A stretch of DNA of 15,566 bases from an uncultured Campylobacter sp. (GTDB lineage: Bacteria; Campylobacterota; Campylobacteria; Campylobacterales; Campylobacteraceae): the NCBI RefSeq assembly GCF_938040115.1, contig NZ_CALHXD010000228.1, forward strand, positions 1 to 15,566, read 5' to 3'. Positions 1 through 8,227 of this stretch are shown piece after piece. Positions within the stretch are counted from its first letter, which is position 1; each line of letters starts with the position of its first letter. The notes below the pieces were generated by a model. It was not told the origin of the DNA. It did no database searches and saw only the letters and a program-made list of their open reading frames with translations. Position numbers and translations under genes: made by a program.

Positions 1-2149
1 TAACTGCCGGCGTCTGGCTAAAACTAAGCGCGAAAAACGAGATAAAGCTCGTGATAAACGCGGCAAATATCCCAAAAACTCGCTCCTGCCGCGACAAGTC
101 GTCGTTTAGCGCAAAAATGAGATAATCGATCCCGACCGCGCTTGCCAAAATGAGCCCGAAAATCGCAAAAATATTTACGTGGACGCCAAGCGCCGCAAAA
201 CCGCAAAGCACGGCTAGCACGCCAAGCGCGATGACGCTCATAACCAAAAGCGAGCGCGCCGCCCCGAAAAACGCCCACAAAAGCGCAAACGCAACCAAAA
301 ATGTACCGCCTTTTAGCGCCGCGGCCCAGGCCTTAGCCTCGGTCAAATTTTGATTTAGCGCGCCGACAAAATCCACGCTAAAAGCGCCGTTTGCCTTTAA
401 AATTTTATCCGTTTTAGCGCCGCTTGCAAGCCCCTCGGCGTATACCGCAGTGCTGTTTGGGCTAGGCAAAAACCGCGTCAAATTTTTTGCCGCGTCAAAT
501 TTTAAAATCTCGCTAACGCCGATAGTTTGAGCGTTTGCGATCTTTTCTAGCTCGGATTTTACTAGCTCGCTAGGCAAACCAAACTGTGCGTAAATTTTAA
601 ATATTTCCTCGTCTTGCGCGGCCTCTTTAAAGATATTTTTTACGGTTTCCTGCTCGGCCAGACTTAGGATAAATTTAGAAACAGAAGCGTAATCTTTGAC
701 GAGATTTGCCTGCTTTAGCTCGCGCATTAGCCGCTTTTCGTCGCCGACCGGGTCACTGCCGCCCTTTAGCACGATGACGGAGTTTTGCGGCGCGGCGCCC
801 GTTATCTCGCTGATCTTTTTAGACTGCTCCAGTAGCTGCGCGGGCGAGCTTGCGTAGTCTTTGATCTGCTCTGGCGCGCTTAAACTTTTAAAATTTAACG
901 CCAAAATGAGGCCGCAAAGCGCAAATACTGCGAGGAAAATTTTTAAATTTACCGCTCCCGCCGCACGCTCGCAAACTCTCGCAAATTTATCAAAAAACCG
1001 CGAAAACAAGGCGCTTTGTGAAAACGTCGCGCCCTCAAATATAAAAGGCAAGCAAAAATATGTAAATAAAAACGCCCCGAGCAACGTAAATAGCGAAAAT
1101 ATCGCCGTTTGACGTAGTAGCTCTAGCGACGAAAAGGCAAAAACGCCGTATCCGCTCATCGTGATGCAAAGCCCGAGCAAGAAAATTTTAAGCATCGGAC
1201 GCACGCTCGCGGCCGCCACCGGCGCGTTTTGATTTTTACCCAGCCAGTGCAGCGCAAAATCAAACATCAGCCCGACCAGGCTTGTGCCGATAACCACGAC
1301 CATGACGCTAAGGCTCTCGTAGATCAAAAGCGAAGCCGCAAGCCCGCACGCAAAGCCGAAAATCGCGACGAAAACGACGCAAAAAATGCGCAAATTTTTA
1401 AACGCGAGTAGCAAAAAAATCGCGCAAAGACTAAGCGAAACCACGCTCATAACGGCACCTTCTTTGTCGCCGCCCGCTTTTCCGTAGGCTCCGTATAGCG
1501 CGCCGCAGCTAGCGTAAGCCTGCGCTCTGTCCTGCGCCGCGAGCTCGCGTACGCTTTCATAAAATTTGATCAAATTTCGCGGCTCGTAGCCAGGCTTTAG
1601 ACGCGCTTTTACGAGGTAAAATTTACCGCCCTCATGCGCGGCTTCTAGCATCAAATTTGACAAATTTAGGCTGATTTTTGAGCCATCCAGGCTCATGTGC
1701 GAGCTCAAGGCAAAAAAATCATCCTTCGCGTTAAGCGGCTTAAAGGCGAATTGATTAAATAAATTTTGCGCACTTTGTCTGAAAAACTCGTTTTTGTCTT
1801 TTACTAAAAGCTCAAATGTTTGCTCGTTTAAAAGCGCGATTTTTAGGGCATTTAGCTGAGTTAGATAGGATGTTAAATTTACGTCCTGCTTTGCGCGGTA
1901 CTCCTCAAAAACTCCGCTTTGCACGGCTAAATTTTCGCTTTTTTCTAAAAACTCGGGCGAATCTGAAGCTAGCAAAAACTCGCTAGAAGCGCTATCAAGC
2001 ATCGATTTTAGCGCGGTTTGCTCAGTAGAGTTTTCAAATTTTACGAGAGAAAAGATATCCGCGTTTATCTTTTTCGCGTTTGTAAAACAAACGGCGAGCG
2101 CGGCCAAAAACGCCGCTAAAAAGATAAAAAAACGCGCGGATTTTTTCAT
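1..2149 (-). CDS. apeM: MMPL/RND-type exporter of the aryl polyene cluster (ApeM-like), 3' end cut by the window
   Basis: The frame is open from an ATG at 2149 to the window edge, 716 codons with no stop, so the C-terminus is missing. The N-terminus is a signal-anchor (MKKSARFFIFLAAFLAALAV). A periplasmic loop follows (about 30-230), then a first membrane bundle (about 232-375), a second loop (about 420-610) and the start of a second bundle (about 612-716). This duplicated layout is typical of MMPL/RND transporters. Each bundle keeps an intramembrane Asp in a glycine-rich helix: LVGLMFDFALHW (Asp 297) and SAVGIDYLIFA (Asp 675), the expected proton-relay positions. In known APE clusters this family sits next to the LolA-like gene and is thought to move the polyene lipid out of the inner membrane. 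Its start overlaps the upstream LolA-like stop (ATGA). The family call is secure; the cargo is inferred from the neighbours. Confidence 0.9.
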   Translation of the reverse strand, partial: MKKSARFFIFLAAFLAALAVCFTNAKKINADIFSLVKFENSTEQTALKSMLDSASSEFLLASDSPEFLEKSENLAVQSGVFEEYRAKQDVNLTSYLTQLNALKIALLNEQTFELLVKDKNEFFRQSAQNLFNQFAFKPLNAKDDFFALSSHMSLDGSKISLNLSNLMLEAAHEGGKFYLVKARLKPGYEPRNLIKFYESVRELAAQDRAQAYASCGALYGAYGKAGGDKEGAVMSVVSLSLCAIFLLLAFKNLRIFCVVFVAIFGFACGLAASLLIYESLSVMVVVIGTSLVGLMFDFALHWLGKNQNAPVAAASVRPMLKIFLLGLCITMSGYGVFAFSSLELLRQTAIFSLFTLLGAFLFTYFCLPFIFEGATFSQSALFSRFFDKFARVCERAAGAVNLKIFLAVFALCGLILALNFKSLSAPEQIKDYASSPAQLLEQSKKISEITGAAPQNSVIVLKGGSDPVGDEKRLMRELKQANLVKDYASVSKFILSLAEQETVKNIFKEAAQDEEIFKIYAQFGLPSELVKSELEKIANAQTIGVSEILKFDAAKNLTRFLPSPNSTAVYAEGLASGAKTDKILKANGAFSVDFVGALNQNLTEAKAWAAALKGGTFLVAFALLWAFFGAARSLLVMSVIALGVLAVLCGFAALGVHVNIFAIFGLILASAVGIDYLIFALNDDLSRQERVFGIFAAFITSFISFFALSFSQTPAV

Positions 2150-2667
2150 TTTACGTTGTAAAAATCATTTACCGTTTTATCGCCGCTAACCTCGTTTAAC
2201 ACGATCTTGCGGACGAATTTATCGCCTCCTACTAAGATTCGCGTAAAGATTTGCTTTAGCAGCAGATTTTTTGGCGTCAGCTCGATCTTCCAGTTACCTT
2301 TATCGCCTGAGATTTTAAAGATAAATTCTTTCTCAAGCTCGGCCTTATCGAGCTTTATGATGGATAAAAAGAGCTTTTTATCAAAATTTTGATCGATTTT
2401 TATGAGCTGATTGCCGCTTTTTTGAAAGATCCCGCGCTCGTTTATGACGATGCTCACCGCAATCGGGCTTAGCGTGTCGTAGAGCAGCTCGCTTTGGCTG
2501 AGTTCAAATTTACCGTAGCTTTTAAACTCCACGTTAAAACCGCTCAAAAACTTCGTCTGAGCAAAATCGCCGCTGATGTTTTGCGTTTTGATTTGAGATT
2601 TTATCTCGTTAAAATCAAGCCCCATCAGGCTCGCAGCCAAACTAAAAATTATCGCTATTTTTTTCAT
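2146..2667 (-). CDS. apeL: Periplasmic LolA-like lipid/lipoprotein carrier (ApeL-like)
   Basis: 173 residues with a signal peptide (MKKIAIIFSLAASLMG, cleavage probably near residue 16). The mature part alternates short polar and hydrophobic strands: ISGDFAQTKFLSGF near the start, then ELLYDTLSPIAV, and GDKGNWKIELTPKN near the end. This is the pattern of the half-barrel LolA fold, which carries lipidated cargo across the periplasm. LolA-like proteins are a standard part of APE clusters, where they probably work with the MMPL exporter. The start lies 26 bases inside the thioesterase gene and the stop overlaps the exporter start by 4 bases, so translation is probably coupled. General LolA is usually a housekeeping gene elsewhere, so this is more likely a cluster-specific copy. 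That it carries the polyene lipid is inference. Confidence 0.85.
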   Translation of the reverse strand: MKKIAIIFSLAASLMGLDFNEIKSQIKTQNISGDFAQTKFLSGFNVEFKSYGKFELSQSELLYDTLSPIAVSIVINERGIFQKSGNQLIKIDQNFDKKLFLSIIKLDKAELEKEFIFKISGDKGNWKIELTPKNLLLKQIFTRILVGGDKFVRKIVLNEVSGDKTVNDFYNVK

Positions 2668-3073
2668 TTATATACCTTTTTATTGCATTTTGTAACTCTT
2701 GCGGGATCTCAAAGCACGTCTGCATCGCGCGCATATCCACGGCCGCTTGCGAGCTAGAGCCCGTGCACAGCGTCTCGCCCGTTTTTGCGCTTTTTACGAC
2801 GTAGCCGATCTTTAGAAAGCACTCGCACTCTTTTAGAGTCGCCTCCACCTCGATCTCATCGCCGAAAAACACGGGCTTAATATATTTTGCTTCGATTTTT
2901 ACGATCGGGTAGGCGTAGCCGTCCGCCCTCATCGCCTCGTAGTCGTAGCCTATCTCCTCTAGCAGCGCGCATCTAGCCGTCTCAAAATACTTCACGTAGT
3001 TGCCGTGCCACACGACATTCATGCTGTCCACGTCGTAAAACTGCGCCTTTAGCGCGACTGATTTTGATATCAT
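2642..3073 (-). CDS. apeK: Hot-dog acyl thioesterase, 4HBT family (ApeK-like)
   Basis: 143 residues from the ATG at 3073, one hot-dog domain over nearly the whole length. The signature DSMNVVWHGNYVKYFETAR (residues 16-34) matches the 4-hydroxybenzoyl-CoA/YbgC-type thioesterase motif D-x3-VV-x-H-x-NY-x2-YFE-x-AR, with Asp 16 the likely catalytic acid. The open frame extends six codons further to a TTG at 3091. I prefer the ATG because GGAG lies 5 bases upstream of it. With that start it begins 1 base after the stop of the glycosyltransferase/acyltransferase gene, and its 3' end overlaps the LolA-like start by 26 bases. In APE clusters this enzyme probably hydrolyses acyl-ACP or acyl-CoA, for release or proofreading; its exact substrate is not settled by sequence. 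Confidence 0.85.
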   Translation of the reverse strand: MISKSVALKAQFYDVDSMNVVWHGNYVKYFETARCALLEEIGYDYEAMRADGYAYPIVKIEAKYIKPVFFGDEIEVEATLKECECFLKIGYVVKSAKTGETLCTGSSSQAAVDMRAMQTCFEIPQELQNAIKRYINEKNSDNF

Positions 3074-3074
3074 C

Positions 3075-4796
3075 TCATCTCCAAAAATCAAAAAAATTAA
3101 ACCACTGCGCGGGCGTTTGCTTGCAGCGATTTTCTAGCTCGCGGACGTAAATTTGCAGATATTCGCGAGCTGCGGCGACCCTATCTCGCCCTAGCTTTAC
3201 GGCACTTGCTAGCGGCACGAGCTCGATCCTAAATTTACCGTCTATCTTTTGACACCACAGCGAGCTTATCTTTACGCCTAAAATCCCCGCGATCAGGTAC
3301 GGACCGTAGTTAAAGCTCGCTTCCTTGCCCAGAAATTTCACCCGCGCGGCCTTATCGCCGCCAAGAGGCGTTCTATCGCCCATTATGCCGATGTGCTGGC
3401 CGTTTTCGACGATATTTTTTAGCTCCAGCATTGCGGCAACGTCGAGCTCATTGACCAGCATCATGCGCACGCTGCCGTCGTTTTGGCTGATGCGCTTTAG
3501 CACTTCGTTAAACTCGCGCGAGTTTTTGTCGTAAACCAAAATCACCATCCTAAAGCCATCGACGCGCGCGCCCAAAGCCTTACAAATTTCGACGTTTCCA
3601 AGGTGCGCCGTGAGCAAAATTTGCCCCTTTTGCGCGCCGATTAGTTCGCTTTTTATACGCTCTAGGTCAATGATTTCTAGCTCGCTATCCTTGATCTTGC
3701 CTTTCCAGACTCTAAATTTATCGCAAATGGCTCCGCCAAACGCCTCAAAATGGCTAAAAACGCTCGTGTCTTTTAGCGTCTGCGCGCCCGCAAAAACGCT
3801 TAAATTTCGTCTAAACTCGGCGATATTTTTGCGCTCGTTTTTTGAAAATATATAATAAAACCAAACTACGATTTTAACGATAAGCTTTAGCGCAAACTCG
3901 GGCAAAATTTGCGACAAAAATAGGCTAAGTCTTAAAAAAAACGCCCCTCCTTTTTCCTGCTTTTCCCACCAGAGATTTTGCTCGGCGTTTTCCTGAGGTT
4001 CTACGGAAATTTGAGCGTTTGTCCCATTTTTTTCGCTCGAATTTAACCCGCACGCTCGCCAAATTTTACCCAGCGCAAATTTAGGCAGAGAAAAGAAGCA
4101 TTTTGCGTGCATGAGGCTGATTAGCGCGTTATCGCGTAACATCTTAAAGTGCGAAACGCCGCCCTTTTCGTAGCGCACGTACGTATCTATCCAGCGCACG
4201 TCGATGCCCTGTCTTACGGCATTTACGAGGATCTCGATGTCAAATTCCATCCTATTTGTTTTGCTTTTTGCTGCCGCTTTTTTAAGCTGCTCTAAAGGAT
4301 AGACGCGAAAGCCGCACATAGCGTCTTTGACGCCAAGACTTAGCGTATTTATCGCGACCCAAAAATTCGTGATCTTCCTGCCGTAAACGCGGGATTTTGG
4401 CGCATCCTCGCCGTAGATGGGATTTGCGCAGACGATACTTTGCGGGTGCGCCTGGCTCTGCCTCAAAAACTCGCCGATGAGCGCAGCGTCGTGCTGAAAA
4501 TCGGCGTCGATTTGTAAAACGTGACTAAAACCGCGTTCCAGCGCAAATTTAAACCCGTCCTTCATCGCGATGCCCTTGCCGCCGTTTTGCTCGCGCGTGA
4601 GCAGCAAGATACCCTCCATTCGCTCAAGCTCTGCTAAAATTTGCTTGCTAGCCTCGTCCGAGCCATCATCCACGACGATAACTGGCAGCTCGTAGGCTTT
4701 TAGCGCGGCGATCAGGGCTTTGATATTTTGCGGGTGATTGTAAAATGGCACTAAAAACGCAAATTTATTCAAAGCGCAGCCCTGCCCGTCGAGCAT
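3075..4796 (-). CDS. apeJ: Bifunctional glycosyltransferase (GT2) / lysophospholipid-type acyltransferase (ApeJ-like)
   Basis: 573 residues from the ATG at 4796. The N-terminal 240 or so residues are a GT-A family 2 glycosyltransferase: FLVPFYNHP (14-22), VVDDGS (41-46), GGKGIAMKDGF, and the metal-binding DAD (97-99) inside QIDADFQHD. After a charged, poorly conserved linker (about 250-280) comes a hydrophobic stretch, then an HtrB/LpxL-like acyltransferase with TAHLGNVE (His 398 and Glu 403, the HX4E motif) and GDRTP near 473. This two-domain protein is characteristic of APE clusters and probably glycosylates and acylates to build the membrane anchor. The start is uncertain: TTG codons at 4811 and 4772 are also possible, and 4772 would give a 4-base overlap with the ligase stop. 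With the ATG the overlap is 28 bases. The domain call is firm; sugar and acyl substrates are unknown. Confidence 0.87.
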   Translation of the reverse strand: MLDGQGCALNKFAFLVPFYNHPQNIKALIAALKAYELPVIVVDDGSDEASKQILAELERMEGILLLTREQNGGKGIAMKDGFKFALERGFSHVLQIDADFQHDAALIGEFLRQSQAHPQSIVCANPIYGEDAPKSRVYGRKITNFWVAINTLSLGVKDAMCGFRVYPLEQLKKAAAKSKTNRMEFDIEILVNAVRQGIDVRWIDTYVRYEKGGVSHFKMLRDNALISLMHAKCFFSLPKFALGKIWRACGLNSSEKNGTNAQISVEPQENAEQNLWWEKQEKGGAFFLRLSLFLSQILPEFALKLIVKIVVWFYYIFSKNERKNIAEFRRNLSVFAGAQTLKDTSVFSHFEAFGGAICDKFRVWKGKIKDSELEIIDLERIKSELIGAQKGQILLTAHLGNVEICKALGARVDGFRMVILVYDKNSREFNEVLKRISQNDGSVRMMLVNELDVAAMLELKNIVENGQHIGIMGDRTPLGGDKAARVKFLGKEASFNYGPYLIAGILGVKISSLWCQKIDGKFRIELVPLASAVKLGRDRVAAAREYLQIYVRELENRCKQTPAQWFNFFDFWR

Positions 4797-6457
4797 TTTT
4801 CGCCGTTGCAAAACAGCTCAAAATAAAGCTTGTCGCCGCGTTTTTCAAAACAAATTCGAAGCAAATCGCCAGGTCTTACAAACTTCATAAATTTTAGATT
4901 TTCCACCGTATTAAGGCCGCTAACGTCGATACCCACGCCGCTAGCTAGCTCAAAGACGTAGTCAAGCTGCATGAATCCCGGCAGCAGCGGTAAATTTGGA
5001 AAATGGCTTTCAAAAATCTCAAGCCCTGCGTGCATGATAGCGCTAAATTCGTATTTTTGCGCGTAGTTTTCGAGCCGATCGCCACCCTCGTCAAATTTAG
5101 CGCAGACATCGTTTGCATTAACCGCGCCGCAGTTTAAACCGCTCGCTAAATTTTGGCCGTTTTTATAAATTTGATCGCCGCGAATTTCGCCTGCTTCATC
5201 TATCGCCCCTCCGATCCAAGCTGGCTTAGGGCTAGCAAACAGCGCGATTTCAAATTCGCTTTTTTCAAATTTACCCTGCTGATTTCGCGGCATTTTTTCT
5301 ACTATTTTAAAGTATCGGACGCTGTTTTTAAACTCGAGCTTCAAAAGCTCTTTTAGCTCGGCTACCACGCCTTTTTTGCCGATTTTTCTAAATTTTTTAA
5401 GCCCCTCGCCGTTTAGCTCTAAAAGCGCGGCGATGCGTTTAAATTTCGGATGCGGCGCGCAGTAGCAGTCCGCGAGCAAGCCGCTTTCTAGCAGCTTTGC
5501 TTCGATGCTCTCTAGGCTCACGCGCTTGTCGTTTAGCTTGACGATGCGGTCTATCCTGCCCTGTAGCGCGAGGCGGCCCTCGTCGATGCTGGCCGCGTCG
5601 TTAGTCTGAAAAAACTCGCACCAAGGCGAGCTCACGTTTAGCGCGCCCCTATCGTCCAGCCCCGCGTCCACCGCGCCAAATAGCCTAAGCCCGCACCCAT
5701 CGTCTTTAGCCACTATGCCCGTTTCCGTGCTGCCGTAGATCTCGATGATACGCGCGTCGCAGATTTGGCCCAGCTCGCCTCTTAGCTCCTTTTTTAGCGG
5801 CGAACCCGCACTTACGATCCCGCTTAAGCCTTTTAGCGCGCTTGCGGCGGGGCTTTGAGTTAGAGTCCTAAGTAGCACCGGACTAGTGATAAATACGTGA
5901 TTTGCAAGCTCTAATCCCAAAATCGCCTCGGGGTAGTTTAGCTCGTCCGCGATGACGCGCGCGCCTAGCACCAGCGGTGAAAAGACCTTAAACGTTAGCC
6001 CAAACATGTGCCTATGCGAAACGCTCGAAAAAAAGGTATTTTGCTCGCTAAAATTTAGCTCGGCGACTAAATACTCGCTCTCTTTTATCATCTGCGCGAG
6101 CGTTTTTTCTATCATCTTGCTTTTGCCGCTTGAGCCTGAAGTTTGCAGGTAAAATTTAGCCTGCGGATCAAATTTAAGCCCCTTTGCGGACTCGTTTGCA
6201 AGAAAATTTAAAAAATTTTCGTCGTTTACGGCGGTCAAATTTGGCTCATAGATCGACTTTGCCAGCACGCAAGGCGCGGCGCCCGCCAAAAGCGAGCCGA
6301 AAAACGCGGCGTAAAATTTAAACGCGTCGTCAATGTAAATTTGCAGCTCTTTTATACCGTTTTTTTCCAAAAATGCGGCAAATCTAAGGCACGCGTCAAA
6401 GACGTCGCGAGAGTCGTCCGTAAATCTAAAATTTTTTAAATTTTCCTCAAAGCTCAT
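4769..6457 (-). CDS. apeH: Acyl-AMP ligase fused to a FabZ-like 3-hydroxyacyl-ACP dehydratase (ApeH-ApeI fusion)
   Basis: 562 residues. Residues 1 to about 405 form an ANL adenylating ligase: TSGSSGKSK (106-114), YGSTE (241-245), GRIDRIVKLNDKRVSLESIE (300-319), and PRNQQGK with the catalytic Lys 396. It is shorter at the N-terminus than many ANL enzymes, as is usual for APE ligases. A poorly conserved linker (about 405-465) leads to a C-terminal hot-dog domain with HFPNLPLLPGFMQLD (485-499), the FabA/FabZ active-site region with His 485. In many APE clusters these are two genes (ligase apeH and dehydratase apeI); here they are one open frame with no stop or frameshift. The ligase should activate the aryl starter acid and load it on an ACP, and the dehydratase should make the double bonds with the second dehydratase. 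It overlaps apeG by 11 bases. The starter identity is not visible. Confidence 0.9.
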   Translation of the reverse strand: MSFEENLKNFRFTDDSRDVFDACLRFAAFLEKNGIKELQIYIDDAFKFYAAFFGSLLAGAAPCVLAKSIYEPNLTAVNDENFLNFLANESAKGLKFDPQAKFYLQTSGSSGKSKMIEKTLAQMIKESEYLVAELNFSEQNTFFSSVSHRHMFGLTFKVFSPLVLGARVIADELNYPEAILGLELANHVFITSPVLLRTLTQSPAASALKGLSGIVSAGSPLKKELRGELGQICDARIIEIYGSTETGIVAKDDGCGLRLFGAVDAGLDDRGALNVSSPWCEFFQTNDAASIDEGRLALQGRIDRIVKLNDKRVSLESIEAKLLESGLLADCYCAPHPKFKRIAALLELNGEGLKKFRKIGKKGVVAELKELLKLEFKNSVRYFKIVEKMPRNQQGKFEKSEFEIALFASPKPAWIGGAIDEAGEIRGDQIYKNGQNLASGLNCGAVNANDVCAKFDEGGDRLENYAQKYEFSAIMHAGLEIFESHFPNLPLLPGFMQLDYVFELASGVGIDVSGLNTVENLKFMKFVRPGDLLRICFEKRGDKLYFELFCNGEKCSTGRAAL

Positions 6458-6983
6458 TATTTTTTATAAATCTCTTTCTAAACAAAATTTCCCCGAAAAA
6501 TAGCGCCCCCATCAGCGCGTAAGAAACCGCGCCGCTGTAAACGCTCCAGTAAAATTTATCTTCCATCAAGGCTAGCGCGAGCGAGAAGGCGGCATTAAAA
6601 ACAAAAAACGTGCACCAAATTTTAGTCAAATTTCGCGTATAAATCACGCCTTTTTCGTCCAAATTTGGCTCTTTTAGCCTTGCGATTTTTGTGATGACGG
6701 CTTCGTTTTTTAAGCTAAAAGCAAAAAACGCCAAAAACGCCAAACTCACAAAAACAGGGTAAAGATACGCTAAAAATCCGCCTCTAAAAATCATACAAAC
6801 TATGAAAAAAACGGCCGCCGCGATGCTAAGCCTCCTCTCAAAACCGCTTGAATACGCCGCGCGCGCTATCCACAGCGCAGCCAGCACCCAAACGACCCAA
6901 AAGGCAAAATTGCCCGCGAAAAATAGCGCGAACGGGTAGATGACGCTAACTACGCTTAGGACGATTTTAAGCTTGCTCGTCAA
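6447..6983 (-). CDS. apeG: Polytopic inner-membrane protein of the APE cluster (ApeG-like, COG4648-type)
   Basis: 178 residues with about six hydrophobic segments: two in the first 45 residues, one near 53-67, one near 70-90, one near 122-140 and one near 145-168. There is no signal peptide cleavage site and no recognisable enzyme motif. The small conserved membrane protein between the ACPs and the ligase is a fixed part of APE clusters, and position is my main ground for this call together with the hydrophobic pattern. The role is unknown; it may scaffold the soluble enzymes at the membrane or take part in export. The only plausible start is a TTG at 6983, inside the second ACP gene (17-base overlap), with a GGTGG-like sequence about 9 bases upstream. 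The stop overlaps the ligase start by 11 bases. Confidence 0.72.
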   Translation of the reverse strand: MTSKLKIVLSVVSVIYPFALFFAGNFAFWVVWVLAALWIARAAYSSGFERRLSIAAAVFFIVCMIFRGGFLAYLYPVFVSLAFLAFFAFSLKNEAVITKIARLKEPNLDEKGVIYTRNLTKIWCTFFVFNAAFSLALALMEDKFYWSVYSGAVSYALMGALFFGEILFRKRFIKNNEL

Positions 6984-7218
6984 ATTTTTTAGCCACCGCG
7001 TTTACGATGTCTTCGAGCGTTTTTACGTTTTTAAAATCTTCAGGCATCAATCGGTGGCCCGTTTTGCGCTTGATGTGATCTATAAGATCGATCGCGTCGA
7101 TGCTATCTATCTGCAAATCCTCGTAAATGCGCGTTTGTGGCGTGATTTTGGCCTCCTCTATCTCAAAAAGCTGCACGAGCGCTGACTTTAAAATCTCAAA
7201 AATTTCTTCCTGCTTCAT
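6967..7218 (-). CDS. apeF: Acyl carrier protein, second of a pair (ApeF-like)
   Basis: 83 residues, normal ACP length. The phosphopantetheine attachment site is DLQIDSIDAIDL, with the modified serine in the DSI triplet (about residue 38). It is acidic, with four predicted helices. It differs clearly from the neighbouring ACP (DSI here, DSV there), so the pair is not a recent duplication. In studied APE systems two ACPs carry the aryl starter and the growing polyene. The start overlaps the first ACP's stop by 4 bases (ATGA) and the 3' end overlaps apeG by 17 bases. The assignment to E or F rests on gene order only. Confidence 0.9.
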   Translation of the reverse strand: MKQEEIFEILKSALVQLFEIEEAKITPQTRIYEDLQIDSIDAIDLIDHIKRKTGHRLMPEDFKNVKTLEDIVNAVAKKFDEQA

Positions 7219-7478
7219 CGTTGTTTCCTATTTTCAAAGATGTATTGCGCGAGGCTTTTTACGCTGTAAAAAATCTCTTTTAAATTTGCCGTTTTAGAGT
7301 CCAGTACCAGGCCGTAGTTTTTTTGCACCGCAAGGCCAAGCTCTAGCGCATCGACGCTATCAAGACCTAGCCCTTCGTTAAAAAGCGGAGCGTTCTCGTC
7401 GATATCGCTTGGTTTCATATCCTCTAAATTTAAGCTCTTTATGATGAGCTCTTTTATCTCATCTACTAGTTCGTTCAT
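7215..7478 (-). CDS. apeE: Acyl carrier protein, first of a pair (ApeE-like)
   Basis: 87 residues with the classic 4'-phosphopantetheine site GLGLDSVDALELGLAVQ (serine about residue 40). The DSVDALEL core resembles ordinary type II fatty acid or polyketide ACPs more than its partner downstream does. It needs a phosphopantetheinyl transferase, and none is visible in the window, so the housekeeping enzyme may serve. It lies between the acyltransferase and the second ACP with ATGA overlaps on both sides, which suggests coupled translation and matched amounts of the two carriers. Confidence 0.91.
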   Translation of the reverse strand: MNELVDEIKELIIKSLNLEDMKPSDIDENAPLFNEGLGLDSVDALELGLAVQKNYGLVLDSKTANLKEIFYSVKSLAQYIFENRKQR

Positions 7479-8227
7479 TGTTTAAACTCCTTTGTATAAT
7501 TTTCGCTGATAAAAGCGTGTAGCTCTCTAGCTCTGATCGGGTTTGGCCTATCCGCGCAAAACCCGTCCAAATTTAGCCTAAAAAGCTCTTTGAACTCGTA
7601 TTTTATCATAACGCTCGGGGTTTTGTACCAAGGCTCGTTTTTTTTGAGGCTGGGCGGGTCCATTTTGATAGCAACGGCGACTAGCTGTTTTGCCGCATTT
7701 ACCGCGATATAGGCGGCTGCTTTGTGAAAGACTATCTCGCCCGCCGTGCGCGTACCTTCTGGAAATATTATCAAGCTCTCGCCGCTCTTTAGTGCGTCCG
7801 CGCTTTTTTGCAAGAGCTCCTCGTTTGCGGTATTTAAGATATATCCGCATGATTTTATAGCCGGAGCTAAGAAAATATTTTTACCAAGGCTTGCCTTTAC
7901 AACGCAGTTTGCATGGCGAATGAGCGCTATCAAAAAGACGACGTCTAAAAGCGAAGGGTGGTTTGCGATGATTATCTGCGAAGCGGTTCCAAGCTCGTAA
8001 GGAAAATTAATTTTAGTGCGCTGATAGCCGCAAATTTGCGTAGAAAATATAAAAAATCTCCAAGCCAAACGCACCAGATCGCGGCAAAAATAGCGGATAA
8101 ATTTAAATTTATAAAGTCCAAGAAGCGCGACCGGGATAAAGATCAAATTTCCAAGCGCGCAAATGAGTCCAAATAGCGCAAAATTCGCCCCTACGATAAA
8201 AATTTTAAACCAGTGACGAGGGCTCAT
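7475..8227 (-). CDS. apeD: 1-acylglycerol-3-phosphate-type acyltransferase (PlsC/LPLAT superfamily, ApeD-like)
   Basis: 250 residues from the ATG at 8227. The frame is open to 8323, but that longer form would lie deep inside the previous gene; the 8227 ATG has GGTGGG just upstream and a 23-base overlap. The N-terminus has a membrane-associated hydrophobic region (about 7-45). The acyltransferase core has the catalytic NHPSLLD (HX4D) and IFPEGTRTAG (motif III), both intact. The family transfers acyl chains from ACP or CoA to a lysolipid or similar acceptor. In the APE pathway it may attach the polyene or a second acyl chain to the lipid anchor, alongside the acyltransferase domain of apeJ. The symbol follows the C-D-E-F order of known clusters and is less certain than the family. 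Confidence 0.82.
   Translation of the reverse strand: MSPRHWFKIFIVGANFALFGLICALGNLIFIPVALLGLYKFKFIRYFCRDLVRLAWRFFIFSTQICGYQRTKINFPYELGTASQIIIANHPSLLDVVFLIALIRHANCVVKASLGKNIFLAPAIKSCGYILNTANEELLQKSADALKSGESLIIFPEGTRTAGEIVFHKAAAYIAVNAAKQLVAVAIKMDPPSLKKNEPWYKTPSVMIKYEFKELFRLNLDGFCADRPNPIRARELHAFISENYTKEFKQ

Noticed and set aside
7578..7850. Other long open frames in alternative frames, such as 7578-7850 minus, 10445-10705 minus and 9103-9384 minus
   Set aside because: They lie wholly or mostly inside clearly functional genes on the same strand and show biased, basic, motif-free sequence typical of out-of-frame reading in GC-rich genes.
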